A model generated the notes under the pieces. The model searched no databases and was not told the origin of the DNA. It saw nothing but the letters and a program-made list of their open reading frames with translations. From positions 1-38,173 of the IMG/VR virus record IMGVR_UViG_3300048839_000203: a stretch of 38,173 bases of DNA; one strand, written 5' to 3'. The translations under genes and the position numbers were made by a program. This document shows, in pieces, positions 1 to 5,969 of this stretch (positions are counted from its first letter, which is position 1; every line of letters starts with the position of its first letter). This stretch comes from a virus.

Positions 1-12
1 CGTTGTATTCGT
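1..12. other. Non-native bases at the contig start (fold-back artefact)
   Basis: The first 15 bases are the exact reverse complement of bases 71-85, and bases 1-12 do not match the sequence found just before the same point at the other end of the contig (38036-38047). The simplest reading is a chimeric fold-back read at the contig edge. These 12 bases should be dropped when the genome is circularised. Confidence 0.8.
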
Positions 13-744
13 GGCCGGCCCGATGAAGGTTATAGAATAATCCGTGACCTCATCGAGTTCGTAGTACTCAGCCACGAATACAACGTCCGGTGTGTACCAG
101 TCAAACTCTGCCTGCTCTATCTCTTTTGAAACAGACGCGGGGCTGTCCTCGTACATCTCCTCGAACGCCTCACGGGTCATCGAGTACAACAGGAAACAGC
201 ATTTCGCGTCGGCCTTGTCCTGGCGCTTGGCATCAAGGTCAAAGAATACTGAACTATCAGCATCATATATCGGCTCTATCTTGATTCGCTGGCGCTCGTC
301 ATCCGGGTCCTCGTCATCCTCGTAACAGGTGCGAAGGCGCAATGCACCGAACCCGCCGCCCACGGCTTCCTCGAATGCATTGTCGTATGCTTCCTCAGCG
401 CCTGAGTCATGCTCGTCTGCACGGAATAGCCCGTTGCACGCGTCGGATAGCTTGTCGTCATTGTTTCCGTCCTTGGCCACGAAGTCCACCGTGATACGGT
501 TATTGCGGTATTCGTTTATGATCCGCAGCACCGCAAGGTGGATCTTGTTCACCTCGAACTTGGGCTTGTTCTCGAACTGTTCGCCCAGCGGCCCTTCCCA
601 TTGCGCACCAGCTAAGGAATAGAATCGCCGGTCCTGGAGACACTGAAGCCGCTCATCCCGGATCGCCGATTGTATGCGGTCGAACTCTGCAAGGGCTTTG
701 TAATGGACGCTTGCAAGGCGTTCCTCTTTTGTCGGCCTAGCCAT
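1..744 (-). CDS. Portal protein, P22 type: N-terminal part (continues at 38173)
   Basis: This is the first third of the portal, the dodecameric ring at the capsid vertex through which DNA enters and leaves. The start is ATG at 744, overlapping the upstream gene by 8 bp. Reading leftward through base 13 and on from 38047 gives one 697-codon frame, close to the 725 residues of P22 gp1. The early part aligns with P22 gp1 from memory: an FDRIQSAIRDE-like start, then IKIEPIYDADSSVFFD followed by DAKRQDKADAKCCF, matching the P22 stretch around its SNSKLMDKSDARHC segment. Bases 1-12 are artefact and do not code for this protein. It lies after the terminase genes and before the scaffold, the usual P22-like order. 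Confidence 0.92.
   Translation of the reverse strand, partial: MARPTKEERLASVHYKALAEFDRIQSAIRDERLQCLQDRRFYSLAGAQWEGPLGEQFENKPKFEVNKIHLAVLRIINEYRNNRITVDFVAKDGNNDDKLSDACNGLFRADEHDSGAEEAYDNAFEEAVGGGFGALRLRTCYEDDEDPDDERQRIKIEPIYDADSSVFFDLDAKRQDKADAKCCFLLYSMTREAFEEMYEDSPASVSKEIEQAEFDWYTPDVVFVAEYYELDEVTDYSITFIGPATNTT
13..138. repeat. Terminal redundancy of the contig, left copy (126 bp, pairs with 38048-38173)
   Basis: Bases 13-138 are identical to 38048-38173. The repeat lies inside the portal gene and keeps its reading frame when the ends are joined, so the molecule is circular as assembled, about 38,035 bp. A 126-bp overlap fits a fixed assembler word size better than a biological direct terminal repeat. 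P22-like phages package by headful and give circularly permuted genomes, which assemble in exactly this way. Confidence 0.9.
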
Positions 745-1039
745 GATACCCTCCAGTGCGCCGATATCCGGCACTATACAATCCAACCTCAAGCCTACAA
801 ACAGTTTCTTCTGTCAAGTCAAGTTTCAGCTCTCTATCAATCATGTGAATAATCTCATGCAACACGGTTGACTCGACCTGTTGCGGTGCAAGGCCAGCGT
901 CAACAGCTATGAATTGCTTTGATCGGTCTGCACTTCCCATGTTTCCACAAGTCCCGATACTATCAGTATATCTGATTATATATTCTTTGCCAAGAATAGC
1001 GACCGTCTCATCGTATGGCAATGGTTGTTTTTCAGCCAT
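737..1039 (-). CDS. Small HEIIH zinc-metalloprotease-like phage protein
   Basis: This 100-residue protein carries LHEIIHMID, a clear HExxH zinc-binding motif, followed by a helix with ETVCRLEVGLYS. That arrangement, HEIxHxID and then an E-x-x-x-RL-x-x-GLY helix, recurs in small phage proteins usually called metallopeptidase-like, distantly like SprT or ImmA. Start ATG at 1039 has GGAGG 8 bases upstream and overlaps the previous gene by 8 bp; its stop overlaps the portal start. A third zinc ligand could be the Glu of the following helix. Its role is unknown. It sits between terminase and portal, so processing of a head protein or a maturation factor is possible, but this is inference. Confidence 0.6.
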   Translation of the reverse strand: MAEKQPLPYDETVAILGKEYIIRYTDSIGTCGNMGSADRSKQFIAVDAGLAPQQVESTVLHEIIHMIDRELKLDLTEETVCRLEVGLYSAGYRRTGGYHG

Positions 1040-1391
1040 TGGCGGCCTCCTTTTGTTTCCTGGGCAGTTCAGCAAAATCTATATTTGGCCGGATGATCTT
1101 CGGCTTGTGAAACAGGTAATGAAACCATGACTTCATACGCCTGATCCGTCGCTGTAGATTCGATTCATCCAGCCCCATCTTGATTGCCAGTTTCCGCGCC
1201 TGCTTGACGGTTGCCTGCGAATAAATGTCTTTGTTTATCTTGAATAACATCTCATTGGACAGCCGCGCAAGGGACGCATGATCCATGCGGTCTTTCTTGG
1301 GGATGCGGAAGTCATGGCACATGACCTGGTATGAATTGATTAGCACAGCCCTGTCACGGTCGGCCTTTTGCCCCTTGCGGTGGACGGTCAT
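1032..1391 (-). CDS. Hypothetical basic protein of the packaging module
   Basis: A 119-residue protein I do not recognise. It is rich in Lys and Arg, with a helical centre (QATVKQARKLAIKMGLDES) followed by a strongly basic NLQRRIRRMKSW stretch, so nucleic-acid binding is possible. The start ATG overlaps the stop of the upstream gene in an ATGA junction and the end overlaps the HEIIH gene by 8 bp, so it is translationally coupled on both sides. Its position directly downstream of the terminase genes suggests a packaging or regulatory accessory factor. No catalytic motif is visible. Confidence 0.7.
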   Translation of the reverse strand: MTVHRKGQKADRDRAVLINSYQVMCHDFRIPKKDRMDHASLARLSNEMLFKINKDIYSQATVKQARKLAIKMGLDESNLQRRIRRMKSWFHYLFHKPKIIRPNIDFAELPRKQKEAANG

Positions 1392-1615
1392 TCAATTCCC
1401 CAGTCATCTTTCATTGCCTGTATCGCAAGATCAAGCTCCGACCTGAACTCTTCCAGATCGGGAAGATCATACCGGCGTGCGAATGCCTTGGCAAGCCCGG
1501 TCCATGTGAAGTCAGTTGCGTCGTTCAGGTTGTCAAAGGCAGACTGCGCCCGGCGGTCGAAGTTGGGGTTAGCTACTGTTTCGTCAAGCTCATCAAATCC
1601 GTCAAATCCGTCCAT
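1388..1615 (-). CDS. Hypothetical acidic protein downstream of terminase
   Basis: A 75-residue acidic protein beginning MDGFDGFDELDE. I chose ATG at 1615 because GGAGGG lies 6 bases upstream; the frame is open a little further but without a better start. The end overlaps the next gene in ATGA. Nothing resembles a known domain; the middle (DFTWTGLAKAFARRY) looks helical. Its acidity beside the basic protein encoded next suggests the two might pair, but that is only a guess from charge and coupling. Confidence 0.65.
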   Translation of the reverse strand: MDGFDGFDELDETVANPNFDRRAQSAFDNLNDATDFTWTGLAKAFARRYDLPDLEEFRSELDLAIQAMKDDWGIE

Positions 1616-1638
1616 GGTATCCCTCCAGTAATAAAAAA

Positions 1639-2964
1639 CTACCAACGATTGACAACCGGCAGCGGGGCCGCGTCCTGTACTGGTTTGGCTGATTTAACCA
1701 TCCCAGGAAAAAGCTCCGCCAATCCCCATATCAAAGCGTCTGCCCGGTTGGGACTCTTACCACCAGTATAACCCGCACTTGAGAATCCCGCAAGCTCTTC
1801 CTCAAGCTGCACGAACCGACCAACGTGACGCACCTTGCCCTGCTCGTACAACGCGCTGAATGGCTCTGCCCTCACGTATTTACCCCTGCTTGCAGTCACA
1901 CCTTTGAACGGTGTCCGGGGCCGTGATACTTGTATAGTGTTCTTGACCATCGCTCCGCCGTAGTTTGTTTCACCTACGATGCAATCCGCAGCGTGCCGGT
2001 CATACGCAGTGGTTGCAACTCGCCCCCAGGTTGCAGGGCCAGCCTTGACAGTCAGATCCTCGATCACGTAAGCATTGCCGTCCGTACCTAAGCCTACAAC
2101 AACAATGCCTATTTCGTCATTGTCGGCGTTGTCAATATCATCCGAGCCGGAAGGGTCAACCGAAACAACAACACGCACAAAGTCGGGCACCTTGCCATCT
2201 ATCACGCGCCAGCGGTCCACGTACTCATCAGGGAATAGTGCATTAGGTGTAGCATCAGCGAACCGGCCCTCAAGGAACCGCGCACGCATCTTTGCTGGCA
2301 ACCCTTCAAGCTGGCCTATGTATTCGCTTGATAGATTGGCTATATTATCTACAGGGTTAATAAAAAATACAGCGTAATCATCGGGGCTTGCAAGTGGCGT
2401 TCGTGTCTCAGGGTCCATTTTTTCGATGAACGTCCGATATGTCCAGTGATTTTTTGACGGCGGGTTTTCATCGTAAAATGCCCGAAGCCTAAGCGGTACA
2501 TCATCGCGCCCGGTTATCTTTTGATCAACCTTTTGTGACAATCGGGTACGGGCCATGGTTATTGAATTATACGGGATCTGGCTGCACTCGTTAAAATACA
2601 GGGTCGCAAACTCCATACCAAGGATCTTTTCTGTCCGGTCCTTGTCGTCAAGGCCAGCAAACCATATCTCTGATCCGTTCGGGAATGTTACGTATTTTTC
2701 CTGCACATGGGTGTCATACGTTACGTTTGGATAGCATAGCTTCATGACCTTCGGGAAAGTATCCAGAAATACGGAACTGACAAGATGAGACAAGCGGAAC
2801 CGAAATATGGCGTGCCGTGATTCGGGGGCTTTGATTGCCCTGGTTACAAGGTTACGGGTAAATAAAAAAGTCTTACCCGATCTTGAACCGCCAACTCCAA
2901 GGATATGCGTAGCATTCCCAGCAACTATGACCTGTGCTTCTTGTTGCCGGGGTGTGAACTTCAC
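1639..2964 (-). CDS. terL: Terminase large subunit (packaging ATPase and nuclease)
   Basis: The motor that pumps DNA into the prohead and cuts the concatemer. Residues 24-33 hold a Walker A (GVGGSRSGKT), residues 121-127 a Walker B (TLYFNEC, catalytic Glu126), and a later VVSVDPSGSDD stretch supplies the first acidic residue of the RNase H-like nuclease domain; GETNYGG and RADALIWGL near the end fit further nuclease segments. At 441 residues it is typical of Terminase_6-type large subunits. The start is GTG at 2964, inside a GTGA overlap with the small subunit stop. P22-like structural genes follow in the same operon, consistent with headful packaging. Confidence 0.95.
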   Translation of the reverse strand: MKFTPRQQEAQVIVAGNATHILGVGGSRSGKTFLFTRNLVTRAIKAPESRHAIFRFRLSHLVSSVFLDTFPKVMKLCYPNVTYDTHVQEKYVTFPNGSEIWFAGLDDKDRTEKILGMEFATLYFNECSQIPYNSITMARTRLSQKVDQKITGRDDVPLRLRAFYDENPPSKNHWTYRTFIEKMDPETRTPLASPDDYAVFFINPVDNIANLSSEYIGQLEGLPAKMRARFLEGRFADATPNALFPDEYVDRWRVIDGKVPDFVRVVVSVDPSGSDDIDNADNDEIGIVVVGLGTDGNAYVIEDLTVKAGPATWGRVATTAYDRHAADCIVGETNYGGAMVKNTIQVSRPRTPFKGVTASRGKYVRAEPFSALYEQGKVRHVGRFVQLEEELAGFSSAGYTGGKSPNRADALIWGLAELFPGMVKSAKPVQDAAPLPVVNRW

Positions 2965-3410
2965 AATGATTCATCCAGGGGTGCAAGGTTAACTGATATG
3001 CCGCCGGAATGCTGGATTTCCTGTTTATCTCTCCACTCGGCAGGCTTGCGGTTCTTGAGCCAGAAAATACAGGCGGTTGTGTTTGGCTGAACCGTTTCCT
3101 CGTATTCAACAATCTCGACATGGGAACCTAGTCCATTTCCATCGGATACGACCATAGGTTTTTGAGTTTTATATTTATAACCAGTTGCCAGCTTGTAAAG
3201 TGACTTTTCCACTTTCTCATCGGCTTCCTGTTTCGCGGTCTTTAGGGTTGCGAAAAAGTCAGGATGCTCTTTTTTCCAGTTGGTTATGGTTGCAATATTG
3301 ATTCCAAGCTCATCGGATATTTGCTTTTCAGTTGCACCCAACTTTGCCATAGCGAACGCTATTTTCTGGTGAGTTTCGGAGAATAGCGACGGTCTACCCT
3401 TCTTTGCCAT
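2961..3410 (-). CDS. terS: Terminase small subunit
   Basis: A 149-residue DNA-recognition subunit. The N-terminal 60 residues form a helix-turn-helix typical of phage small terminases (GATEKQISDELGI, then NIATITNWKKEHPDFF), followed by a helical oligomerisation part (LKTAKQEADEKVEKSLYKLA) and a C-terminal tail (FWLKNRKPAEWRDKQ) also common in this family. ATG at 3410 lies 3 bases after the previous stop. It binds the pac site, which in P22 lies within this gene; I cannot locate a pac site here. Its stop overlaps the TerL start by 4 bases. Confidence 0.9.
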   Translation of the reverse strand: MAKKGRPSLFSETHQKIAFAMAKLGATEKQISDELGINIATITNWKKEHPDFFATLKTAKQEADEKVEKSLYKLATGYKYKTQKPMVVSDGNGLGSHVEIVEYEETVQPNTTACIFWLKNRKPAEWRDKQEIQHSGGISVNLAPLDESL

Positions 3411-3413
3411 AAC

Positions 3414-3563
3414 TTAAACCTTACCCAGTATTACCGGTTTTGTCAAGGGTTTGTTCGACTGAACATACTTGAGCGGCCAGGATGTTATGCGGATATGAAG
3501 TGGCGCGGCGTGATTGGGGTCTTTGGAACCGAGACGTATGCAAACACGGGTAGATTTCTTCAT
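3414..3563 (-). CDS. Tiny basic hypothetical protein before terS
   Basis: A 49-residue open frame starting MKKSTRVCIRLG. The start overlaps the previous stop as ATGA and the stop lies 3 bases before the terS start, so it fits a chain of coupled genes with no spare bases. It is basic (about ten Lys or Arg) with no recognisable motif. The 3' part also contains a possible promoter for terS, so coding and regulatory functions may overlap. It could be a non-coding junction read by chance, but the coupling on both sides argues for a gene. Confidence 0.5.
   Translation of the reverse strand: MKKSTRVCIRLGSKDPNHAAPLHIRITSWPLKYVQSNKPLTKPVILGKV
3418..3446 (-). promoter_or_regulatory. Possible promoter for the terminase genes
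   Basis: On the minus strand a perfect TTGACA (3446-3441) is followed after 17 bases by TAAGGT (3423-3418), a weak -10. It lies 8 bases before the terS start, which would leave almost no leader, so either the promoter is not used or it makes a near-leaderless message. Confidence 0.3.
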
Positions 3564-3733
3564 GCTGAAAACTTCCCTTCCCATTTTTTGATGTGGTTAT
3601 GTAAAGATTCCTCTGTGCGCAAAGCCATGTTCACCCATATCTCAAGCTCGTTGGCTAGGATAATTGCCTCATCGGACGTTATGGTACGAGCGCGGGCTTT
3701 GTTGATAAGGGAGCGGCGCTGATCGGGGGTCAA
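3560..3733 (-). CDS. Small helical protein, TTG start
   Basis: A 57-residue protein whose only in-frame start is TTG at 3733, inside a TTGA overlap with the previous stop and with GGTGG about 7 bases upstream. The sequence (LTPDQRRSLINKARAR, then SDEAIILANELEIWVNMALRTEES) is helical and amphipathic, with composition like a real protein. The stop overlaps the next start as ATGA. Function is unknown. It may be missed by gene finders that disfavour TTG and short lengths. Confidence 0.55.
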   Translation of the reverse strand: MTPDQRRSLINKARARTITSDEAIILANELEIWVNMALRTEESLHNHIKKWEGKFSA

Positions 3734-3921
3734 AAATGGCCACCGGTATTATGTTTTTTGCGCGGCTTGAACCCGTGTTTCTGTTCGTATTCGTCTGCCT
3801 TTTTTTGTCTATACCATGTCCTGAACTCAAGGTACACCGGGCCGAAGGCAAGGACTGACAGAACAGAGAACAGAACGAAAAGAATGGACCCGGTAAATAT
3901 TTTCTGGAGTATTTCAATCAT
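3730..3921 (-). CDS. Small single-span membrane protein
   Basis: A 63-residue protein with one hydrophobic span near the N-terminus (SILFVLFSVLSVLAFGPVYL), followed by a charged cytosol-type tail rich in Lys and Arg (FRTWYRQKKADEYEQKHG, KPRKK). The start I chose, ATG at 3921, overlaps the previous stop as ATGA; the longer frame upstream runs through another gene. The topology resembles small phage membrane proteins of unknown role. It is too far from the peptidase gene to be called the holin with confidence, but a membrane role in takeover or lysis timing is possible. Confidence 0.6.
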   Translation of the reverse strand: MIEILQKIFTGSILFVLFSVLSVLAFGPVYLEFRTWYRQKKADEYEQKHGFKPRKKHNTGGHF

Positions 3922-4145
3922 GATTTGGCCCCCGGTATGTACTGTTTCGAGTCCTGAAGGAAAGCCCGGCTCCGGTAACACGTGCAGGTTTTAGATCTTC
4001 CGGGCGGGTTGACGAAATGGTTCTTTGTCCGTGGACCTGCTGCCAGCCTGGTGCAATCGGGACACAAAGGATTTGACACAATGCCTTGGCACAAAGAATC
4101 TGGCGTGTAGCGGGGGGAATGATTGACTAGATCAATGTCAAACAT
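3918..4145 (-). CDS. Small cysteine-rich protein at the head of the tiny-gene block
   Basis: A 75-residue protein, MFDIDLVNHSP at the start, with CPDC in the middle and CTCY later, a spacing that could bind zinc. ATG at 4145 is supported by a strong GGAGG 5 bases upstream; the longer open frame would read into the RNA region and lacks such a signal. It is the first protein gene after the tRNA-like tract and probably shares its transcript from the 4493-4520 promoter. No family recognised. Confidence 0.6.
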   Translation of the reverse strand: MFDIDLVNHSPRYTPDSLCQGIVSNPLCPDCTRLAAGPRTKNHFVNPPGRSKTCTCYRSRAFLQDSKQYIPGAKS

Positions 4146-4225
4146 AGGATCCTCCAAAGTTTGCCGTCTTTCCGTGCTGCCAGACCGCCATAGCTCGGCC
4201 AAGTTGATCACCCATACGGGCTACA

Positions 4226-4296
4226 GCCACCACGAGGAATCGAACCCCGTCCATCCGGTTACAGGACGGTTGCTCTACCAAGTGAGCTATGATGGC
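4226..4296 (-). tRNA. tRNA-like element, Thr(UGU)-like, probably degenerate
   Basis: On the minus strand these 71 bases give a 7-bp acceptor stem (GCCATCA with TGGTGGC, one G-T), a normal D arm (GCTC, loop with TTGGTA, GAGC), and a T arm with a perfect-type loop TTCGATT closed by CGGGG and CCTCG. Aligned to bacterial tRNA-Thr the anticodon would be TGT, but position 33 is C instead of T, two of five anticodon-stem pairs are broken and one base is missing. An alternative fold, CCGTCC and GGATGG around TGTAACC, is more stable but puts no T at 33. No encoded CCA. So it is a decayed tRNA or a tRNA mimic; I am confident only of the acceptor, D and T arms. Confidence 0.6.
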
Positions 4297-4302
4297 AAGA
4301 CT

Positions 4303-4360
4303 GCAGGCGGCGGGGGATGATCCCGCGTAGAGTTTTGACACTCCACATCCAATCGCCTGC
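4303..4360 (-). ncRNA. D-armless tRNA-like fold (58 nt)
   Basis: Minus-strand reading: a perfect 7-bp acceptor-like stem (GCAGGCG with CGCCTGC), a 7-base linker where a D arm would be, a 7-bp stem GTGGAGT with ACTCTAC around GTCAAA, and a perfect 5-bp T-like arm GCGGG, loop ATCATCC, CCCGC. The pieces abut without spare bases. The T-loop lacks TTC and the anticodon-like loop has six bases, so it would not serve as a normal bacterial tRNA. It lies 6 bases upstream of the Thr-like element on the same predicted transcript. Confidence 0.45.
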
Positions 4361-4487
4361 ACGTGCGTTGATGTCGCACCCCATAGCCTTCAGTGGCCAG
4401 TCTATCGATTGTCGGTCCAGGCTGAATACGCCTGTGGTATCCCACCGATTCCGGCTCCCCGTTGGCCTGTTGATTAATTATCAACGC
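4361..4487 (-). other. Structured RNA tract upstream of the tRNA-like elements
   Basis: No convincing gene here. On the minus strand several stems can form: GCGTTGAT (4487-4480) with ATCAACGC (4372-4365) closing the whole tract; GGCCA (4467-4463) with TGGCC (4399-4395); a 5-bp arm CAGGC with GCCTG (4434-4418) around GTATTCA; and GTGCG with CGCAC (4379-4363) around ACATCAA, which excludes the closing stem. The 5-bp stems with 7-base loops resemble anticodon arms. It starts right after a good promoter, so it is probably transcribed as an RNA or long leader. Confidence 0.4.
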
Positions 4488-4492
4488 CCCCC

Positions 4493-4520
4493 AGTATAAA
4501 CCATGTTTTCAACCTGTCAA
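4493..4520 (-). promoter_or_regulatory. Sigma-70-like promoter for the tRNA-like tract
   Basis: Minus strand: TTGACA (4520-4515), a 16-base spacer, TATACT (4498-4493). It lies just after the stop of the NUMOD1-like gene and would start transcription near 4486, exactly where the structured RNA tract begins. Confidence 0.7.
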
Positions 4521-4526
4521 GCGTTT

Positions 4527-4874
4527 TTATTCTATCCCTTGCTTTCTCATGTTTAAAAACAATGCCTCGATGGTGTACCCGCAGATGTAGCGTTTTGCTA
4601 TCATCCAGCCGTTAGCAGCTGACTGCCTGATCTGGCCTGGGTCAACTCCGATTGATGATGCTGCATCAGCCAATGATACATGATCTGTCGTTTTCAATGT
4701 TCTGACATCATAAACCAGTATGGGTTTACGCTTTGCAACTGAAGCATGGGGGCGTGACAGTTCTTTGAGGGAGTTTGAATCGTTGCAGTTGTAGCGCCAT
4801 GGATCATTGTAGTGAGAATGTTGTTTGAGTATACAGGGTTGCCATACGATGTAGTCTAGTGTTACGCCAAGCAT
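4527..4874 (-). CDS. NUMOD1-like DNA-binding protein (possible homing-endonuclease remnant)
   Basis: A 115-residue protein. Its second half, PILVYDVRTLKTTDHVSL, then ADAASSIGVDPGQIRQSA and a final KRYICGYTIE, follows the NUMOD1 pattern: a strand with the element V-Y-D, a helix-turn-helix of the type AA-x-x-x-GV-x-x-x-x-I, and a YxxGY-like end. NUMOD1 modules normally give DNA specificity to HNH or GIY-YIG homing endonucleases; no nuclease motif is visible here, so it is an orphan module, a remnant or a small regulator. ATG at 4874 overlaps the VRR-NUC gene by 13 bp. The first 50 residues are unrecognised. Confidence 0.55.
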   Translation of the reverse strand: MLGVTLDYIVWQPCILKQHSHYNDPWRYNCNDSNSLKELSRPHASVAKRKPILVYDVRTLKTTDHVSLADAASSIGVDPGQIRQSAANGWMIAKRYICGYTIEALFLNMRKQGIE

Positions 4875-5185
4875 ACAGCCAACGCCTCATCGACTGACCG
4901 GACCAGGACGTACTCAAAACCCCTATCCTCGACAATCTGCTGGAAGTCTTTTTGCTTTGGCTTTTGTGTTTCACCGGGAATCTTCACCTCCATGAAGATT
5001 ATTCTTCTAGGCAATACTACCAGAAGATCCGATGCACCGGCACGAAGGCCCATGCTTTTCAATCGCCCGGCCTGTTTTGGGGATATCTTACCCGCCGCAT
5101 CGTTCGGGATCATCAGGCAATAAATCCGGTGCAGTGATAGGGCTTGAACGATGTTGGCTTGCAGAATGGATTCGTCGTGGTTCAT
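4862..5185 (-). CDS. VRR-NUC domain nuclease
   Basis: A 107-residue stand-alone VRR-NUC protein of the PD-(D/E)XK fold. Visible family features: an N-terminal helix with ILQANIVQAL, the strand IYCLMIPNDAAGK, the catalytic GASDLLVVLPRRIIFMEVK (Asp in GASD, Glu and Lys in MEVK), then SPKQ- and KQKDFQQIVEDRG-type helix and the closing YVLVRSVDEAL. Phage VRR-NUC proteins are structure-specific nucleases, probably resolving branched DNA during packaging or recombination. ATG at 5185 overlaps the previous stop as ATGA. As the second gene of the left arm it is expressed from the strong promoter at 5416-5444. Confidence 0.9.
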   Translation of the reverse strand: MNHDESILQANIVQALSLHRIYCLMIPNDAAGKISPKQAGRLKSMGLRAGASDLLVVLPRRIIFMEVKIPGETQKPKQKDFQQIVEDRGFEYVLVRSVDEALAVCLA

Positions 5186-5382
5186 TCTTCGGCTTCCACA
5201 AACTGGCCGCACCAATCGCCGTCAGTTGTTCGACCGTCTTTAAATACTACCGACCTCTTTACAACTGGCCATGCAAATTCTGTACCAGTCCACACCGGCG
5301 GGACAAGCCTACAGATCCCTTCCAAAATGTAATCATCGTTAAGATCAAAATACTTGCAATACCTACAATTTGACCGCTCCAT
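5182..5382 (-). CDS. Small CxxC/WCGxF metal-binding-type protein
   Basis: A 66-residue protein, first gene of the left arm. It has CRYCKYF near the N-terminus, GICRLVPP in the middle and DWCGQF near the end. This pattern, CxxC-x-x-F/W, then C-R-x-x-PP, then WCG-x-F, is a recurring small protein family in phages and bacteria; four cysteines suggest bound metal or an iron-sulphur site, but the function is unknown. ATG at 5382 is preceded by AAGGTGG at good spacing. It is separated from the promoter's -10 by about 33 bases and is coupled to the VRR-NUC gene. Confidence 0.7.
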   Translation of the reverse strand: MERSNCRYCKYFDLNDDYILEGICRLVPPVWTGTEFAWPVVKRSVVFKDGRTTDGDWCGQFVEAEE

Positions 5383-5415
5383 GTTCGTACCACCTTTCAA
5401 CTCAGTATATCCACT

Positions 5416-5444
5416 ATTATATAGTATCATTGATTCATTGTCAA
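5416..5444 (-). promoter_or_regulatory. Perfect-consensus promoter of the left arm
   Basis: Minus strand: TTGACA (5444-5439), exactly 17 bases, TATAAT (5421-5416). Both hexamers match the sigma-70 consensus fully. It should drive the VRR-NUC region and, without an obvious terminator for several kilobases, perhaps much of the left arm at a basal level. Confidence 0.85.
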
Positions 5445-5718
<274 letters not shown>

Positions 5719-5748
5719 TTGACAAACTATCATATCCTATTATATGAT
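5719..5748 (+). promoter_or_regulatory. Promoter of the right arm with an overlapping palindrome
   Basis: TTGACA at 5719-5724, 18 bases, TATGAT at 5743-5748. The spacer and -10 are covered by the inverted repeat ATCATAT (5729-5735) and ATATGAT (5742-5748). Downstream, CCTATC-TTTT-GATAGG forms a small hairpin that contains part of the ribosome-binding site of the first gene. The palindrome is a likely operator, perhaps for the ribbon-helix-helix-like protein encoded next. Confidence 0.7.
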
Positions 5749-5778
5749 AAACCTATCTTTTGATAGGAGACGTACAAA

Positions 5779-5964
5779 ATGCCGAAGTCTACAAAGAAAC
5801 TGTACACCGTATTTGTCGAGGATGACTCGTTTAGAGCCAGGGTCAAGAGACTCTCGATCCACGCATCGGCTCATCAAGGCTTGCCCGTTTCACAGGGTGA
5901 AGTATTGCTTGAGGCAATAGAGGAACTCGAAAAGAAATACCCGGCACCAGAAAAGCAGGGCTAA
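5779..5964 (+). CDS. Ribbon-helix-helix-like regulator (probable)
   Basis: A 61-residue basic protein, first gene of the right arm. An initial strand (KLYTVFVEDD) is followed by two helices (FRARVKRLSIHASAHQG and SQGEVLLEAIEELEKKY), the size and order of MetJ/Arc-type ribbon-helix-helix proteins, which bind palindromic operators as dimers. The palindrome over its own promoter supports autoregulation, but this is inference. ATG at 5779 is preceded by TAGGAGA. Alternative: a small helical accessory of the primase encoded 5 bases downstream. Confidence 0.55.
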   Translation: MPKSTKKLYTVFVEDDSFRARVKRLSIHASAHQGLPVSQGEVLLEAIEELEKKYPAPEKQG

Positions 5965-5969
5965 CATGA

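Noticed and set aside
13-138. T7-like direct terminal repeats as physical genome ends
   Set aside because: The repeat lies inside the portal gene and is only 126 bp, as expected from an assembler overlap; P22-like packaging is by headful.
2075-2377. Small plus-strand frames opposite terminase and portal genes
   Set aside because: They lack ribosome-binding sites and lie antisense to strongly supported genes.
4226-4487. tmRNA or a canonical tRNA pair
   Set aside because: No tmRNA tag frame or conserved 5' tRNA-like start was found, and neither tRNA-like fold has a normal anticodon arm.
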